6,634 nt of DNA from Helicobacteraceae bacterium. Its GTDB lineage: Bacteria > Campylobacterota > Campylobacteria > Campylobacterales > SZUA-545. The notes under the pieces are model-generated. The model made no database searches, was not told where the DNA came from, and saw nothing but the letters and a program-made list of their open reading frames with translations. Where the stretch lies: positions 1-6,634 of the forward strand of contig JAITEA010000229.1 of the NCBI GenBank assembly GCA_031282285.1, read 5' to 3'. Position numbers and translations under genes: made by a program. Below are positions 6,327 through 6,634 of the stretch, in pieces (position 1 is the first letter of the stretch; the number at the start of each line of letters is the position of its first letter).

Positions 6327-6608
6327 ATGCCGAATATGGAAGATACGACCACCGCGCTGACTTTGACGCTGTTTATCTCGATTTTGCTGGGGCTGCTTGG
6401 GCTGATCGCCTTTATGTGGGGCTTAAGGAGCGGGCAGTTTGACGACGAAAAACGCTTCACCCACGGCGCGCTTTTCGACGGCGAGGACGAGCTGAACGCC
6501 GCGCGCGATCGCGAGGAGAAGCTGAAAAACGCCGCCAGCGGCGATCCTTCCGGCTCCAAACTTGAATCCGATCTATCAAATCCCCCAAACTCCCCAAGCA
6601 AGCGCTAG
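6327..6608 (+). CDS. ccoS: cbb3-type cytochrome oxidase assembly protein CcoS
   Basis: CcoS is a small single-span inner-membrane protein needed to assemble active cbb3-type cytochrome c oxidase, the high-affinity terminal oxidase of microaerobes; it is usually linked to copper/haem insertion with CcoI. The 93-residue product has one hydrophobic segment (about 10-33, LTLFISILLGLLGLIAFMWG) followed by the family signature RSGQFDDEKRFTHGALFD (34-51). The tail after about residue 65 is polar, rich in Ser, Asn, Pro and Lys, and probably disordered; it makes the protein longer than the usual 50-70 residues. The start could be ATG 6327 or the in-frame ATG at 6336; neither has a clear Shine-Dalgarno sequence. 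No other cco gene is visible in the window. It diverges from minC. Confidence 0.9.
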   Translation: MPNMEDTTTALTLTLFISILLGLLGLIAFMWGLRSGQFDDEKRFTHGALFDGEDELNAARDREEKLKNAASGDPSGSKLESDLSNPPNSPSKR

Positions 6609-6634
6609 GCAAACCAAAACCCGCCTCTTACCCC

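Larger units (their letters stand above)
558..6512. repeat. Scattered HIP1-like octamer GCGATCGC, six copies
   Basis: The palindrome GCGATCGC occurs at 558-565 (rbfA), 1199-1206 and 2650-2657 (infB), 4521-4528 (tsaB), 6010-6017 (minC) and 6505-6512 (ccoS). The core CGATCG occurs at least fifteen times. At an assumed 57% G+C, my hand estimate of random expectation is about 0.2 octamers and about 2 cores in this length. All six lie inside genes, in more than one reading frame. It resembles the highly iterated palindrome HIP1 of cyanobacteria; the cause here is unknown. Confidence 0.65.

Noticed and set aside
6266..6601. Minus-strand open frame opposite ccoS, next to minC
   Set aside because: Ser/Phe-rich shadow of ccoS; ccoS has the diagnostic SGQFDDEKR motif and a membrane segment, and the opposite frame matches nothing.
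6609..6634. Terminator or next gene after ccoS
   Set aside because: Only 26 bases remain, with no hairpin, start codon or ribosome site visible.
1..6634. CRISPR array, tRNA/rRNA genes, insertion sequence or defence system
   Set aside because: No regularly spaced repeats, cloverleaf-like segments, transposase motifs or terminal inverted repeats were seen; nearly every base lies in an identified housekeeping gene.

Overview
The window looks like chromosomal housekeeping DNA from a Campylobacterota (epsilonproteobacterial) organism. Eight genes lie head to tail on the minus strand, in transcription order minC, lpxC, tsaB-like, thrB, ylxR/rnpM-like, infB, rbfA and rimP. From memory, this is the order of the Helicobacter pylori cluster HP1053 to HP1046, and Campylobacter has a close variant. 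A short divergent gene, ccoS, on the plus strand encodes an assembly factor for the cbb3 oxidase typical of microaerobes. By eye the DNA is G+C-rich and full of GATC/CGATCG words, which is unusual for this phylum. The lineage is therefore probably an atypical high-G+C member, which I cannot name.

Layout. Positions 1-278 hold the 5' part of rimP, cut by the window edge. rbfA (275-628), infB (628-3213) and ylxR (3210-3440) follow upstream, each touching or overlapping the next by 1-4 bases. A 20-base gap with a perfect TATAAT separates ylxR from thrB (3461-4345). Next come a short TsaB-like gene (4356-4814), lpxC (4807-5697) and minC (5694-6266). The 60-base gap at 6267-6326 is the only clear intergenic region and probably carries divergent promoters. 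ccoS occupies 6327-6608, and the last 26 bases hold nothing I recognise. No gene-free stretch exceeds 300 bases, and I saw no RNA gene, mobile element, CRISPR array or convincing terminator.

Function. The downstream half is a translation/ribosome-biogenesis unit: an RNA-binding YlxR protein, initiation factor IF2, and the 30S maturation factors RbfA and RimP. The upstream half mixes division-site selection (MinC), lipid A synthesis (LpxC), tRNA t6A modification (TsaB) and threonine synthesis (ThrB). Tight spacing and overlapping stop/start codons suggest cotranscription and translational coupling. Four of the nine starts are TTG or GTG, fixed by Shine-Dalgarno position and family alignment.

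I found no new biological system. The most distinctive observations are over-representation of a HIP1-like octamer (GCGATCGC), a -10 box placed so that ylxR could be read from a leaderless mRNA, the run of TTG starts, and the short TsaB.
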